A DNA stretch of 64,000 bases from Desulfomarina profundi (lineage in GTDB: Bacteria; Desulfobacterota; Desulfobulbia; Desulfobulbales; Desulfocapsaceae), in assembly GCF_019703855.1 (NCBI RefSeq), contig NZ_AP024086.1, forward strand, positions 3,864,501 to 3,928,500, given 5' to 3'. Position 1 is the first letter of the stretch; every line of letters begins with the position of its first letter. A program made the translations under genes and the position numbers. The notes under the pieces are model-generated. The model was not told the DNA's origin and did no database searches. It worked only from the letters and a program-made list of their open reading frames with translations. Below, piece after piece: positions 44,394 to 54,357 of the stretch.

Positions 44394-47300
44394 ATGGGTG
44401 TGACAATCACACGACTGTATCGAAAAATTGACGGGGAACAGGCATACTGTTTCAATATAGAATCGACAAGAACACTCACCGCAGAAGAAATGAATTGCCT
44501 GCGAATGATTCTGGCAGACGGTTTTCTTATTGATACCGTTACCACAGAGCCGGTTCTCACCGGAAACCGGGTCGTAGAGGTGGGGCCCCGCCTGAATTTC
44601 GCTACAGCCTGGTCTTCAAATATGGTGTCCATCTGCCAGGCGACAGGACTCGGGATAGTTACCCGTGTGGAAAGATCAAGGCGATATCGTGTGCCGGAGG
44701 GGAGTAATCTCCAGGAATTTATTGACAGTCACCATGACCGGATGACCGAGTGTCACTACCCGGAACCGTTGAGCAGTTTCGAGACGGGGGTTGTGCCCGA
44801 GCCGGTATACGAAGTGGATCTTCTGGGCAGGGGGGCTGAGGCTTTTGATGATATTCCCGGTATCTCCATGGATGAATGGGATCGCAATCTCTATTACGAT
44901 TATTTTGTCAACAGGCAGAAAAGAAATCCGACGATTGTGGAGATTATGGATCTCAATAATGCCAATTCCGAGCATTCCCGCCACGGTTTTTTTAAGGGGA
45001 AACAGATAATAGATGGTCAGGAAATGGAGGGAACGCTTTTTGACCTGGTGACCGCAACTCTTGATGCGAACCCGAAAGGGTCGCTTATTGCTTTCAAGGA
45101 TAATTCGAGTGTTATCAGTGGCTATGGAATAGATACCATTATTCCTGATCAACCGGGTATCCCGTCGTTATTTTCTCTTCGGTCAGTACTGTACCATCCT
45201 CTGTTGACCGCGGAAACACATAATTTCCCTACAGGTGTGGCTCCTTTTCCCGGGGCAGAGACTGGAACAGGCGGGCGGATTCGTGACGTGCAGGGTACGG
45301 GAAAGGGTGGCTTTGTTATCGCCGGAACAGCCGGATATTGCGTTGGAAATCTGAATATTCCCGGATATGCGCTTCCCTGGGAAAATGATTATCCCCGTCC
45401 TGACAACCTGGCCTCCCCCCTTGAGATTGAAATTGAGGCCAGTAACGGTGCGTCAGATTACGGCAACAAGTTTGGAGAGCCCCTGATCCAGGGTTTTACC
45501 CGTTCCTTTGATATGCGTCTGGAAAATGGTGAGAGGTGGGGATTTGTAAAACCCATCATGTTTACCGCCGGAGTAGGCCAGATTGATTCCCGGTTGACGG
45601 ATAAGGCAAGGGAAGAAAAAGGTATGCTCATCGTTCAGGTGGGTGGTCCAGCGTATCGAGTCGGTTTCGGCGGCGGGGCGGCTTCAAGCATGTTGCAGGG
45701 CGAGAATGAATCGAGCCTTGATTTTAATGCGGTGCAGCGTGGTGACGCGGAAATGGAGCAGAAGATGAATCGTGTTATCAGAGCCTGCAACGAGATGGGT
45801 GAGCGGACCCTGGTTGATGTGATTCACGACCAGGGTGCCGGAGGTCCTGCCAATGTATTGAAGGAACTGGTGGAAAACTCGGGCGGTTGGGTAGAGGTTC
45901 GCAATATCAGAGTGGGCGATCCCACCATGTCTGTGCTTGAAATATATGTTGCCGAATACCAGGAGCGTAACGGGTTTTTGATCAGACCGGAAAATATTGA
46001 GAGGTTTTTGGCAATCTGTGAAAGGGAAAAAGTCAACTGCGAGGTCCTGGGCAGGGTTACCGGGGATCTTCGTTTTGTCCTCCACGATTCCCATGATGAC
46101 TCTACACCCGTGGATATTGAGCTTGACGTACTGCTCGGAGATATTCCCCAGAAAACCTTTGAGGACAAAAGAAAAAGTCTTGCCGGTCAACCGGTTGAGC
46201 TTCCCGATGGAGCAACGGTTGAAGGGGTGCTGCATGACGTGCTTCGCCTGGTGTCGGTGGGATCCAAAAGGTTTCTCACCAGCAAGGTTGACCGGGCCGT
46301 TACCGGTCTTATCGCCAGACAGCAGTGTTGCGGTCCCCTGCAGTTGACCGTGGGAAACGTTGCCGTAGTTGCCCAGTCCCATTTTGGTCTGACAGGGATA
46401 GCGACAGCTATTGGAGAGCAGTCTATCAAGATGCTGGTTGATCCTGCCGCCGGTGCCCGGATGGCGGTGGGAGAGGCGTTGACAAACCTGGTCTGGGTAA
46501 AAATTGAAGATCCCCTGCAGATTAAGTGTTCCGCCAACTGGATGTGGGCGCCGAAACTGCCTGGAGAAGGAGCGGCAATCTATGATGCCGCCAGGGGTAT
46601 GAGAGACCTGATGATTGAGGTGGGCATGGCGGTGGATGGTGGCAAGGACAGTCTTTCCATGGCCACCATGGTTGGTGATGAAACGGTGAAATCCCCAAGG
46701 GAACTGGTTATTTCCGCCTATGCAGCCGTACCTGATATCAGAAAAAGCGTTACTCCGGATATTAAGAACGTCGGTTCAAGGCTGCTTTTTATTGATCTTT
46801 CGGGTCGTAATCGCCTGGGAGGCAGTAGTCTTGCACAGGTGCTGGGGCAACTGGGGGATGAAAGTCCTGACGTGGAGGATCCGGGTCTGTTGAAAAGGGG
46901 TTTTGCCGCAGTGCAGGAAGTGATCGCTCAAGAATTGATTTCAGCTGGACATGACAGAAGCGACGGGGGACTGATTACCACCCTGCTGGAGATGGCCTTT
47001 AGTGGCAATTGTGGACTGGATCTGGATCTGGGTGGAAAAGACTCTGTTTTCAGCGCACTTTTTTCCGAGGAACTCGGTTTTGTCGTGGAATGTGTCGAAG
47101 AGAAGCTGCAGGAGGTGAAGGCGCTGTTTGACAGGGCGGATGTTGAGTGCCGGGAAATCGGCAGGACTACGAAAGAGAAACGGATTCTCCTGCGCTATAA
47201 CGAGGAGGTGGTTCTTGATAAGAACATGGTTGAATTACGCAGCTGGTGGGAGGAAACCAGTCACCGTCTTGACCTGCTTCAGGCTGATCCGGGTTGTGTG

Positions 47301-48197
47301 AAGGAGGAAAAAGAATCGATCCATGACCGCAGGGGGCCGGAATATATTATCCCCTTTACGCCGGAACCGGCCCCGGCAGCCCTGCTGAAGAAGGAGAATA
47401 AGCCAAAGGTTGCAATCCTGAGAGACGAAGGATCCAATTCGGATCGGGAGATGAGTTCCGCCTTCTTTGCCGCCGGTTTTGAAGTATGGGATGTCTGTAT
47501 GCAGGATCTGCTCTCCGGAAATATGACATTGGACGGATTCAGAGGACTTGCTGCGGTTGGTGGCTTTTCTTATGCTGATGTGCCGGAATCCGCTAAAGGA
47601 TGGGCTGCAACCATTTTGTTCAATGACCGGCTGAAAGAGATGTTCAGGGAATTTTATAAGCGTCCTGATACTTTTACTCTGGGGGTCTGTAACGGGTGCC
47701 AGCTTTTTGGTTTGCTCGGTTGGGTACCGGAGCCAGGACTTGCATCTGAAGTGCAGCCCCGTTTTGTCAAAAACAGATCCGGCCGATTTGAGTCCCGCTG
47801 GTCAACGGTGAAGGTCAGGAGAAGTCCGGCCATCATGTTGAAGGGCATGGATGGATTGGTTTTTGGTATCCATGTGGATCATGGTGAGGGAAGACTTCAT
47901 TTCCCGGATACGGGAATTCTGGAGAAGGTGAAACAGAACAATCTTACTCCGTTGGTCTATGTGGACGATGAGGGTAGAAGTACGGAAAAATATCCCTTCA
48001 ATCCCAACGGCTCCCCGGAAGGGTTGGCGGCACTCTGTTCGGCTGACGGTAGGCACCTGGCGCTCATGCCTCATCCGGAAAGGGTATTTCTGCCCTGGCA
48101 GGCCCATTATCTGCCAGAGGAGATGAAAGAACTCAAGGTCTCCCCCTGGTTTCAGATGTTCAGAAACAGCTATGACTGGTGCACATCGGGTTTCTGA
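44394..48197 (+). CDS. purL: phosphoribosylformylglycinamidine synthase, long single-chain form
   Basis: 1267 aa. Makes FGAM from FGAR, glutamine and ATP in purine synthesis. The FGAM-synthase part has ANSEHSRHGFFKG (about 180-193), ETHNFPTGVAPFPGAETGTG and DKAREEKGMLIVQVGGPAYR, and the second half has GGKDSLSMA. The C-terminal class I glutaminase domain has its Cys in LGVCNGCQLF (Cys1099) and the late HPER motif. This is the fused type known from enteric bacteria rather than the split PurSLQ. The start at 44394 follows AAGGAAG. It stands alone among unrelated genes. Confidence 0.93.
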   Translation: MGVTITRLYRKIDGEQAYCFNIESTRTLTAEEMNCLRMILADGFLIDTVTTEPVLTGNRVVEVGPRLNFATAWSSNMVSICQATGLGIVTRVERSRRYRVPEGSNLQEFIDSHHDRMTECHYPEPLSSFETGVVPEPVYEVDLLGRGAEAFDDIPGISMDEWDRNLYYDYFVNRQKRNPTIVEIMDLNNANSEHSRHGFFKGKQIIDGQEMEGTLFDLVTATLDANPKGSLIAFKDNSSVISGYGIDTIIPDQPGIPSLFSLRSVLYHPLLTAETHNFPTGVAPFPGAETGTGGRIRDVQGTGKGGFVIAGTAGYCVGNLNIPGYALPWENDYPRPDNLASPLEIEIEASNGASDYGNKFGEPLIQGFTRSFDMRLENGERWGFVKPIMFTAGVGQIDSRLTDKAREEKGMLIVQVGGPAYRVGFGGGAASSMLQGENESSLDFNAVQRGDAEMEQKMNRVIRACNEMGERTLVDVIHDQGAGGPANVLKELVENSGGWVEVRNIRVGDPTMSVLEIYVAEYQERNGFLIRPENIERFLAICEREKVNCEVLGRVTGDLRFVLHDSHDDSTPVDIELDVLLGDIPQKTFEDKRKSLAGQPVELPDGATVEGVLHDVLRLVSVGSKRFLTSKVDRAVTGLIARQQCCGPLQLTVGNVAVVAQSHFGLTGIATAIGEQSIKMLVDPAAGARMAVGEALTNLVWVKIEDPLQIKCSANWMWAPKLPGEGAAIYDAARGMRDLMIEVGMAVDGGKDSLSMATMVGDETVKSPRELVISAYAAVPDIRKSVTPDIKNVGSRLLFIDLSGRNRLGGSSLAQVLGQLGDESPDVEDPGLLKRGFAAVQEVIAQELISAGHDRSDGGLITTLLEMAFSGNCGLDLDLGGKDSVFSALFSEELGFVVECVEEKLQEVKALFDRADVECREIGRTTKEKRILLRYNEEVVLDKNMVELRSWWEETSHRLDLLQADPGCVKEEKESIHDRRGPEYIIPFTPEPAPAALLKKENKPKVAILRDEGSNSDREMSSAFFAAGFEVWDVCMQDLLSGNMTLDGFRGLAAVGGFSYADVPESAKGWAATILFNDRLKEMFREFYKRPDTFTLGVCNGCQLFGLLGWVPEPGLASEVQPRFVKNRSGRFESRWSTVKVRRSPAIMLKGMDGLVFGIHVDHGEGRLHFPDTGILEKVKQNNLTPLVYVDDEGRSTEKYPFNPNGSPEGLAALCSADGRHLALMPHPERVFLPWQAHYLPEEMKELKVSPWFQMFRNSYDWCTSGF

Positions 48198-48232
48198 ATT
48201 GTTTCGTATGAAGTCATGAAAAGGAAAGAGAA

Positions 48233-48553
48233 ATGATTATTACCAACGTGGAGAATGTTCCCGGAAAAAGAATCGTGGAACATTTCGGAATTGTTCAGGG
48301 CAGTACCGTTCGGGCAAAACATATAGGTCGTGATTTTATGGCCAGTCTGAAAAACCTGGTCGGCGGAGAATTGAAAGGGTACACGGAGCTGCTAAACGAA
48401 GCGAGACAGGAGTCTCTGGAGCGTATGCAGAAACAGGCCGAAGGGCTGGGAGCCAATGCAGTTGTTAATGTCCGGTTTGCCACTTCATCAGTTGCCCAGG
48501 GTGCATCCGAGCTCTTTGCCTATGGGACGGCTGTCAGACTGGAATCGGAGTGA
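48233..48553 (+). CDS. YbjQ/DUF74 family protein
   Basis: 106 aa, whole-length DUF74 domain: ENVPGKRIVEHFGIVQGSTV, LNEARQESLERMQKQAEGLG and ANAVVNVRFATSS. The family forms small oligomers of unknown role, sometimes listed as heavy-metal-binding. It is 4 bp from a second, membrane-anchored copy. Confidence 0.85.
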   Translation: MIITNVENVPGKRIVEHFGIVQGSTVRAKHIGRDFMASLKNLVGGELKGYTELLNEARQESLERMQKQAEGLGANAVVNVRFATSSVAQGASELFAYGTAVRLESE

Positions 48554-48557
48554 AGAG

Positions 48558-49034
48558 ATGCAGTTTCTGACAAATAACGGTGATCTTGTTCTCTTCGTAC
48601 TGCTTATTATCCTTGGCTATGTAGCGGGATCTCTGGCTGAAAAACGTCATTATGCCTCCATCAGAAAAAGAGAGCGGGAAATGATGTCCATGCCGGTTGT
48701 GACTTTTGTGGATGGCTATCCTGCCTCGAGAGTGACACATTCTCAGCTTGTGACCGGTAGTGCGGTTATTTCCATTGATTATTTCAAACGTTTTCTGGCA
48801 ATCCTGAGAAACCTGTTTGGCGGCCGGGTCAAATCCTACGAGTCCCTTATCGACAGGGCCAGGAGGGAGGCCATCCTTCGGATGAAGGCGGAGGCGGAAA
48901 AAAAGGGCGCTGCCCTAATCGTCAATTTTCGCTTGGAGACTTCAGCTATTGGACGTTCCGCAAACCGGAAACGGCAGGTAGGAAGTGTTGAAGCTCTAGC
49001 CTACGGGACAGCCGTTTTTCTGGAGCAGCAATGA
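48558..49034 (+). CDS. membrane-anchored YbjQ/DUF74 protein
   Basis: 158 aa from the ATG at 48558 (MQFLTNNGDLVLF). One N-terminal membrane helix (LVLFVLLIILGYVAGSLA) precedes a diverged DUF74 domain: YPASRVTHSQLVTGSAV, ESLIDRARREAILRMKAEAE and ALIVNFRLETSA. It overlaps the M48 protease gene (ATGA), so it may help place or regulate the protease. Paralogue of the preceding gene; function unknown. Confidence 0.8.
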   Translation: MQFLTNNGDLVLFVLLIILGYVAGSLAEKRHYASIRKREREMMSMPVVTFVDGYPASRVTHSQLVTGSAVISIDYFKRFLAILRNLFGGRVKSYESLIDRARREAILRMKAEAEKKGAALIVNFRLETSAIGRSANRKRQVGSVEALAYGTAVFLEQQ

Positions 49035-49861
49035 AATTTACGCCAAAACCTGTCGATGGTGATGTAAATCTTTCGGGAAAACATCCTTTGCGGGAGGCAG
49101 TCTGGCTGGTGGCTGAATTACTGGTTATTCTTGCACTTCTCTATTTTGTATTTGGATTTGTCGCCCAGTTTGTGGCCGTTCGTCTACCGGTGAAGGCGGA
49201 AATCTGGATCGGCAGTAAACTTGAAGCAAAATATCAGGCTCATACAGACGCATTTCTCCAGGATCATCTTGATCGGCTCGTACGGGAGCTTCCTGCAGAT
49301 TCCCCGCTCCATGAGTATTCTTTCAAAATATTTCTTGATGACTCGAAAAAGATTAATGCCTTTGCGCTGCCGGGTGGCAGTATTGTGGTTTTTCAAGGAC
49401 TGTTGAATACAGTCCGGTCTGAAAATGAACTGGATATGGTTCTGGCTCACGAACTTGGCCACTTTTATCATCGGGACCACCTGCGGGCCATGGGACGTAA
49501 TCTTCTTCTGTTTCTTGTTGCCAGATTACTTCCCGGAGACCAGTCTCCTGACCTGGTTCTCTGGCTTGCGGGTAAGTTCGAGAGACGATACTCGCAGAAA
49601 CAGGAGCTTGCTGCAGACAGCTGGGGACTGGATCTGCTCTACAGGCGCTATGGTCATGTGGGTGGAGCAACCGATTTTTTCAGGCGGTTGTCTCAGAAGA
49701 ATAAAAGCCATTTAGCCTATTTCCTGGCCACCCATCCCCATCCGGAAGATCGGTTGAACAGCCTGAACAGGATAATAGAAGAGAAACATTATCCTGTAGG
49801 TGAAACTGTACCGTTTAGTTCGGGACAGAAGGAAAAACTGGGCTCAGGAGCCGCTCATTGA
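49031..49861 (+). CDS. M48-family membrane metalloprotease
   Basis: 276 aa. N-terminal membrane helix (AELLVILALLYFVFGFVAQF), then the zinc motif HELGHFYHRDH and the third ligand Glu in QKQELAADSWGL. INAFALPGGSIVVFQGLL is the strand segment seen in Ste24/HtpX/BepA-like proteases. It probably acts on misfolded envelope proteins, with the active side not settled. Translationally coupled with the second YbjQ gene. Its end overlaps the convergent binding-protein gene by 7 bp. Confidence 0.87.
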   Translation: MKFTPKPVDGDVNLSGKHPLREAVWLVAELLVILALLYFVFGFVAQFVAVRLPVKAEIWIGSKLEAKYQAHTDAFLQDHLDRLVRELPADSPLHEYSFKIFLDDSKKINAFALPGGSIVVFQGLLNTVRSENELDMVLAHELGHFYHRDHLRAMGRNLLLFLVARLLPGDQSPDLVLWLAGKFERRYSQKQELAADSWGLDLLYRRYGHVGGATDFFRRLSQKNKSHLAYFLATHPHPEDRLNSLNRIIEEKHYPVGETVPFSSGQKEKLGSGAAH

Positions 49862-51026
49862 CATACTGATTTGTACAGAGTGAGCATGTCTGAGTCAATC
49901 CGGACAATAATGACACATTTGTCGGGGTCTCCTGTTGCATTAAAACTCATCGTGCCGGATGCTCCCGGAAAATTTTTCAGCTTTGCAAGTGCTGTTTTTA
50001 CGGCCACCCGATCAGCAATAAGCTTTCCCTGGAGTCCTCCCGTATCCCTGATGGCCTGCAGGAGTGCACGGGTAGCGTCCCAAGTAAGTGCGGCAGGGGC
50101 ATCTGGATAGCTGTTATACGCCTTACGGTACGCTGTAACAAACTGTTTGTTCAGGCCGGTCGCGCCACCCGGAGCATAGTCTCCGGCATAGAAGAGGCCG
50201 TCACAGTCTTGCCCGCAGGTTCCGATAAGGTCTCCTCCCGCCCATGAACCACCACCGACGATGGGTATATTCAGTTCTATTTCATTGGCCTGTTTAACAA
50301 TAAGAGCCACCTGGTCCACATGTTGCGGCAGATAGAGAAACTGGGCCGGGGAATTCTTGATTCGTTTCAGCTGTTCTCTGAAATCCTTGTCACCGGTTCT
50401 GAATGTTTCCAAGGCAACTATCGATCCGGCACCATTTGCAGTTTCGAAAGCCTGTTTGAAGTTTTTTGTCATTCCACGGGGGCCGGGCTGACAATATCAT
50501 AAAGAACTGCCGCTTTTGTCGCCCCGAATTCATCAGCCACAAACGTTGTGATAACCGGGCCCTGTTTGGTAAAAATTGAATTACTTCTGAAAACGAAGGG
50601 GCGATTTTCAGTTGTTTTCGGTGACGCGGACCAGGAGGCGATCATGGGGGTGGAAAAGGCATTGGCTATCTGGCCGACGGGTATGGCATGACGACTGCTC
50701 AAGGGACCGACTATTCCAATCACATTATTTCTGCTCACCTGGTCAAGCACCAGTTTTGAGGCAGCCGATGGATCGGATTTGTTATCTCCGTACAAAAAAT
50801 TCACCCGATAGGTCTTATCCCCGACTTTCAGTCCCCCTGAAACCTCAAGATCTTTGCGAACCAGTTCCGCGGCATTTTTTGCATGGTGGCCCGCCTGTTC
50901 AAGCCATCCAGAAAAGGGAAGGTTGAAACCGATTGCTATTTCGCTGTTGTTTGCGTAGGTCGTCGGGACAGCGATTATCAGGGGAAAAACAGCGATCAAC
51001 AATACGGGAAGGATTTTGAGTTTCAT
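49855..51026 (-). CDS. Leu/Ile/Val-type periplasmic binding protein, frame interrupted
   Basis: One gene of 390 aa when a base is added to the G5 run at 50478-50482; the visible frames are 51026-50469 and 50472-49855. Signal peptide MKLKILPVLLIAVFPLIIAV. Peripla_BP_6 fold: EIAIGFNLPFSGWLEQAGHH, VIGIVGPLSSRHAIPVGQIA, and after the rejoined break KNFKQAFETANG and GLFYAGDYAPGG. It would bind a branched-chain amino acid or similar ligand. No ABC permease or ATPase is beside it, so it is an orphan receptor or serves a transporter elsewhere. Confidence 0.83.
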
Positions 51027-51238
51027 TGTCAGCTCCTGGATGAATTTTCAGGGTAATGAAATAGAACCTGAATTTTGCACTTGGGAAAATGAAAAGATAA
51101 CTGTTCATTTTCTTTCTCTTGCAGGATTGGGGAAGAAGGTATTATTTTAGCGTGTTTTTAGATTACATACAATTTATTTTTGATGGGGACAGGTTGGAGT
51201 AACGGCAGGATACAGACGATAAGGATGTGAGCTGGAAA

Positions 51239-51268
51239 AAAAGGACATCTGAAAACAGATGTCCTTTT
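51239..51268 (-). terminator. intrinsic terminator of the PEP-CTERM gene
   Basis: AAAAGGACATCTG and CAGATGTCCTTTT make a perfect 13-bp stem with an AAAA loop, 28 bp past the gene end, followed on the minus strand by a T-run. Apart from it, the gap 51027-51296 holds nothing I can assign. Confidence 0.85.
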
Positions 51269-51296
51269 GGGATAAACAAATTTGGTTACGAAAAAA

Positions 51297-52034
51297 TCAG
51301 CGGGAATTTCTTCGTCGAAGAGTACCGCCTGCAAAAGCAGCGAGTCCGGCACCAAAAAGCAGCATGGTGGCCGGTTCTGGAACAGCTGCGGTCTGGGTAA
51401 ATCCCTGGTATGAAACATTTGGCTGGGAGTAGTTATAAAAGCCGAATTTCCCTGCGGCATATGAACCGTCAATATCAAAAATTGTATCGCCGTCAATAGC
51501 TATATTGATATTGTTTGCAGTGTAGCTCAGGGTGAACTGGTAAGATATGTTATCTTTCCATCCATTAGTTGAGGAATAATCATCAGCTATGATATTAATG
51601 TCGTTTCCTGAGTGATCCCACAGATTGATGTCACTTCCGGTGATATGGGAGAGAGTAAAACCTTCACGTCCCTGGCCTCCAGGACCCCAGTATTGATCGT
51701 TCTGTTTCCAGTCAAAAAGATAATAGTCCTCTGAACTGGCATACCCGAAGACAAAACCGATAAAATCATCATCACCGGTTGTGTTGACTTTGAAATTGCC
51801 GTTAAAAACGGTGTTTGTCCAGGTCTGGTCACTGAGAAAGGCGGAAGGGTCACTGTTGACACTCTGGGTGACAGAAGTTCCGCCAACGGTTGTCCAGCTT
51901 GGTGAGGCATGGTGAGAATCATCATACATAACTACAGGGCTCCAGCCACTGAGATCAATAGGATCCGCCAGAGCTGAAAGAGAACAACTGAAAAAAGTGG
52001 CAGTCAGAAATGCCGCGGTAAAAAAAGGTTTCAT
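51297..52034 (-). CDS. PEP-CTERM sorting-signal protein
   Basis: 245 aa. Signal peptide at 1-23 and a C-terminal PEP-CTERM tail: VPEPATMLLFGAGL, a hydrophobic stretch, and RRRNSR at the end. The middle resembles an LamG/thrombospondin C-type beta domain (FIGFVFGYASSEDYYLFDWK). Such proteins are exported and processed by exosortase, whose gene is not in the window. Likely an exopolysaccharide- or surface-associated protein. Binding target unknown. Confidence 0.85.
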   Translation of the reverse strand: MKPFFTAAFLTATFFSCSLSALADPIDLSGWSPVVMYDDSHHASPSWTTVGGTSVTQSVNSDPSAFLSDQTWTNTVFNGNFKVNTTGDDDFIGFVFGYASSEDYYLFDWKQNDQYWGPGGQGREGFTLSHITGSDINLWDHSGNDINIIADDYSSTNGWKDNISYQFTLSYTANNINIAIDGDTIFDIDGSYAAGKFGFYNYSQPNVSYQGFTQTAAVPEPATMLLFGAGLAAFAGGTLRRRNSR

Positions 52035-52152
52035 AATAATTATCCTTTAAATGGTGTAAATGTGTTTTTGAAAGAATTTTTTCCTGAAAATTATCCATCT
52101 GCCATATTATTATAACCTCCAGGAAAAAAGAAACAATGGTAAGGATAATTAT

Positions 52153-54336
52153 TTACCGGTTATTTACTCTTTTTTTGAGTATCTCCTCCAGCAGTTCAAC
52201 AGTGTGAACACAACGCACTGTTTTGTCGGCTTTTCCCATGGCTCCCTTGAGCATGATCATACAGCCGGGGCAATCCATGGCCACGGTCTTTACACCGGTT
52301 TGTCGGATGGCGGCAACTTTATCCAGGGTGATCTGTTTTGATATCTGGGGGTGGCTGAGAAAGGAGTAGGTGCCGCCGAAACCGCAGCAGCGATCACTGT
52401 TTTTCATTTCGTCAATCGTATACCCTGCTGCTTCCAGAAGGTTTCTCGGTTCTTTCCAGACTCCGTTTCCTCGTTTGAGGTGACAGGAATCATGGTAAGT
52501 TATCTTCTCACGGGCTCTGGGGGCTTTTCGTATTTCTTCTGTGGAGTTAAGAATTTCTTCCAGAAATCTGGCTGCATCCATCGTTTTTTCAGAGAGATCA
52601 GCAGCTTTTTCTCTCCATTCAGGATAGTCTTTCAGCCGTTTGAAGAAATCTCTTTTTACTCCCATTGTACAGGTGGGGCAGAGGCTGAGAACATAATCGA
52701 CCCTGACCTCTGAGAATGCCTGGACGCTCTGTTTGGCCAGGTAGATGCCTGTTTCATTGTCTCCCGCGTAGAGAGCTGGAATCCCGCAGCAGTTCTGGCC
52801 TTCAGGAAAAACCACTTTGACATTGAGATAATTGAGAACCCGGACAAGTGCAAGACCGCTTTCGGGGTAAACAAAATCAGCCCCGCAGCCGATGAAGATG
52901 CCAACCGTATAACGCGGATTTTCAACCTGTTGTTCAATTAAATCAAATTGTTCCCGGAAAGATTTTTCGGCAATTGAGGGCAGATCCCGCCACTCGGTAT
53001 AATCTCTGGACATAAAGTGCATGGGGAGATGGCGGATAACAGGGGGGGATGAGTCGTCATCTTTTCCGGTGAGCGGTTTTTGCAGCTTTGATGCGGCTTT
53101 CACCATCGAGTGAAAAAGAGTGCGATTTTTCATAATCGCCTTAAAGGCAACATTTTTTATTACACCCATACCGTATTTTTCCGTGACCATGTTACGCAAA
53201 TGAAGGATTATCTCTTCCAGGTCAATGCCGGCTGGACAGACAGCGGAACAGGATCGGCAGCCGATGCAGGCACGGGTCAGTTCCTTTGCCTTGTCCAGTC
53301 CCTCGTAAAAGGCGGTGAGGATGATGCCGATGGCGGAGATATAGATGGAGCCGAATACATGTCCCCCCACGGTCTGATAGACGGGGCAGACATTGGCGCA
53401 GGCACCGCACTGGATGCAGCGCAGGGCGTCTTGGCAAGCTTGGGACTGGTAAAGGTCTTCCCGGCCGCCGTCGATCAGGATTATATGCTGTTCTTTGGGT
53501 TCATCACCTGCAGGTACGGCTCCCCGGATCCATGTCACATAGGAGGTGAGCAGTTGTCCGGTGGCGTTGCGTGGCAGCAGACGGGTGATTTTGACGGCAT
53601 CTTCCATGGAACGGACCAGTTTATGGATTCCGGCGAAAACGACATGAGTCTTTGGCAGTGTGGCACAGAGTCTTGCATTGCCTTCATTGGTGACAAGACC
53701 GATACCACCAGTTTCTGCAATGAGGAAATTGGCCCCGGTCAGGCCAATATCCGCATCAAAATATTCTTTTCTCAGGCGGTTGCGGGCGACATCCACAAGG
53801 GTTTTGATCTCCGCGGCCAGGTTTTCACCGGTTTCCCTGCTGAACAACCTGGCCACATCTTCCTTGAACATGTGAATGGCCGGCATCACCATATGGCTGG
53901 GTCGCTGTCCGGCAAGCTGGACAATCCATTCACCGAGATCTGTTTCAGCGGCACGGATACCCGCAGCTTCCAGGGCTTTGTTGAGATGAGCCTCCTCGGA
54001 AACCATCGATTTTGATTTGGCAATGAGCTTTGCCTTTTTTTTCCGGGCAAGTTCTATGACATAGTCATTTGCCTCTTTTGTATCCCTGGCAAGAAAGACT
54101 TTGGAACCGGCTTTTTCAGCGTTACTGATAAACTGAACCAGCAGTTTTTTTCGGTGGATGCGCACTTCGTCTTTGATAGTCGCCAGTTCTTCACGCATTG
54201 CCTCGAAATCGAGTCCGGCAAAGGCCTGCTTACGGGCGATCAGGTAGGCATCCCCAAAAAGATGGAGAGCCTGGCTCAGTTTCGGGTTGCTGATTGCCGT
54301 TTCCACGGATTTTTTAAAAGGTGATGAAGATGTCAT
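52153..54336 (-). CDS. fused lactate-oxidation protein: LUD domain, Fe-S clusters and CCG domains (LutB/LldF-LldE type)
   Basis: 727 aa. Order: LUD domain (about 60-300), a pair of 4Fe-4S motifs CIQCGACANVCPVY and CIGCRSCSAVCPAG (about 300-370), then two CCG domains ending in NCCGIPAL and RCCGFGGTYS. In Bacillus the LutA and LutB proteins are separate; here they are one chain, as in several sulfate reducers. It should oxidise lactate (or a similar hydroxy acid) with electrons going through Fe-S clusters. It follows lutC by 21 bp. The gene lies after a TRAP transporter set. Confidence 0.88.
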   Translation of the reverse strand: MTSSSPFKKSVETAISNPKLSQALHLFGDAYLIARKQAFAGLDFEAMREELATIKDEVRIHRKKLLVQFISNAEKAGSKVFLARDTKEANDYVIELARKKKAKLIAKSKSMVSEEAHLNKALEAAGIRAAETDLGEWIVQLAGQRPSHMVMPAIHMFKEDVARLFSRETGENLAAEIKTLVDVARNRLRKEYFDADIGLTGANFLIAETGGIGLVTNEGNARLCATLPKTHVVFAGIHKLVRSMEDAVKITRLLPRNATGQLLTSYVTWIRGAVPAGDEPKEQHIILIDGGREDLYQSQACQDALRCIQCGACANVCPVYQTVGGHVFGSIYISAIGIILTAFYEGLDKAKELTRACIGCRSCSAVCPAGIDLEEIILHLRNMVTEKYGMGVIKNVAFKAIMKNRTLFHSMVKAASKLQKPLTGKDDDSSPPVIRHLPMHFMSRDYTEWRDLPSIAEKSFREQFDLIEQQVENPRYTVGIFIGCGADFVYPESGLALVRVLNYLNVKVVFPEGQNCCGIPALYAGDNETGIYLAKQSVQAFSEVRVDYVLSLCPTCTMGVKRDFFKRLKDYPEWREKAADLSEKTMDAARFLEEILNSTEEIRKAPRAREKITYHDSCHLKRGNGVWKEPRNLLEAAGYTIDEMKNSDRCCGFGGTYSFLSHPQISKQITLDKVAAIRQTGVKTVAMDCPGCMIMLKGAMGKADKTVRCVHTVELLEEILKKRVNNR

Positions 54337-54357
54337 ATTTCCTTATTCCTCCCTCCG

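Noticed and set aside
53110-54015. 301-codon open frame on the plus strand, antisense to the LUD-CCG gene
   Set aside because: Complete overlap with a strongly supported Fe-S protein; no ribosome site and no recognisable motif.
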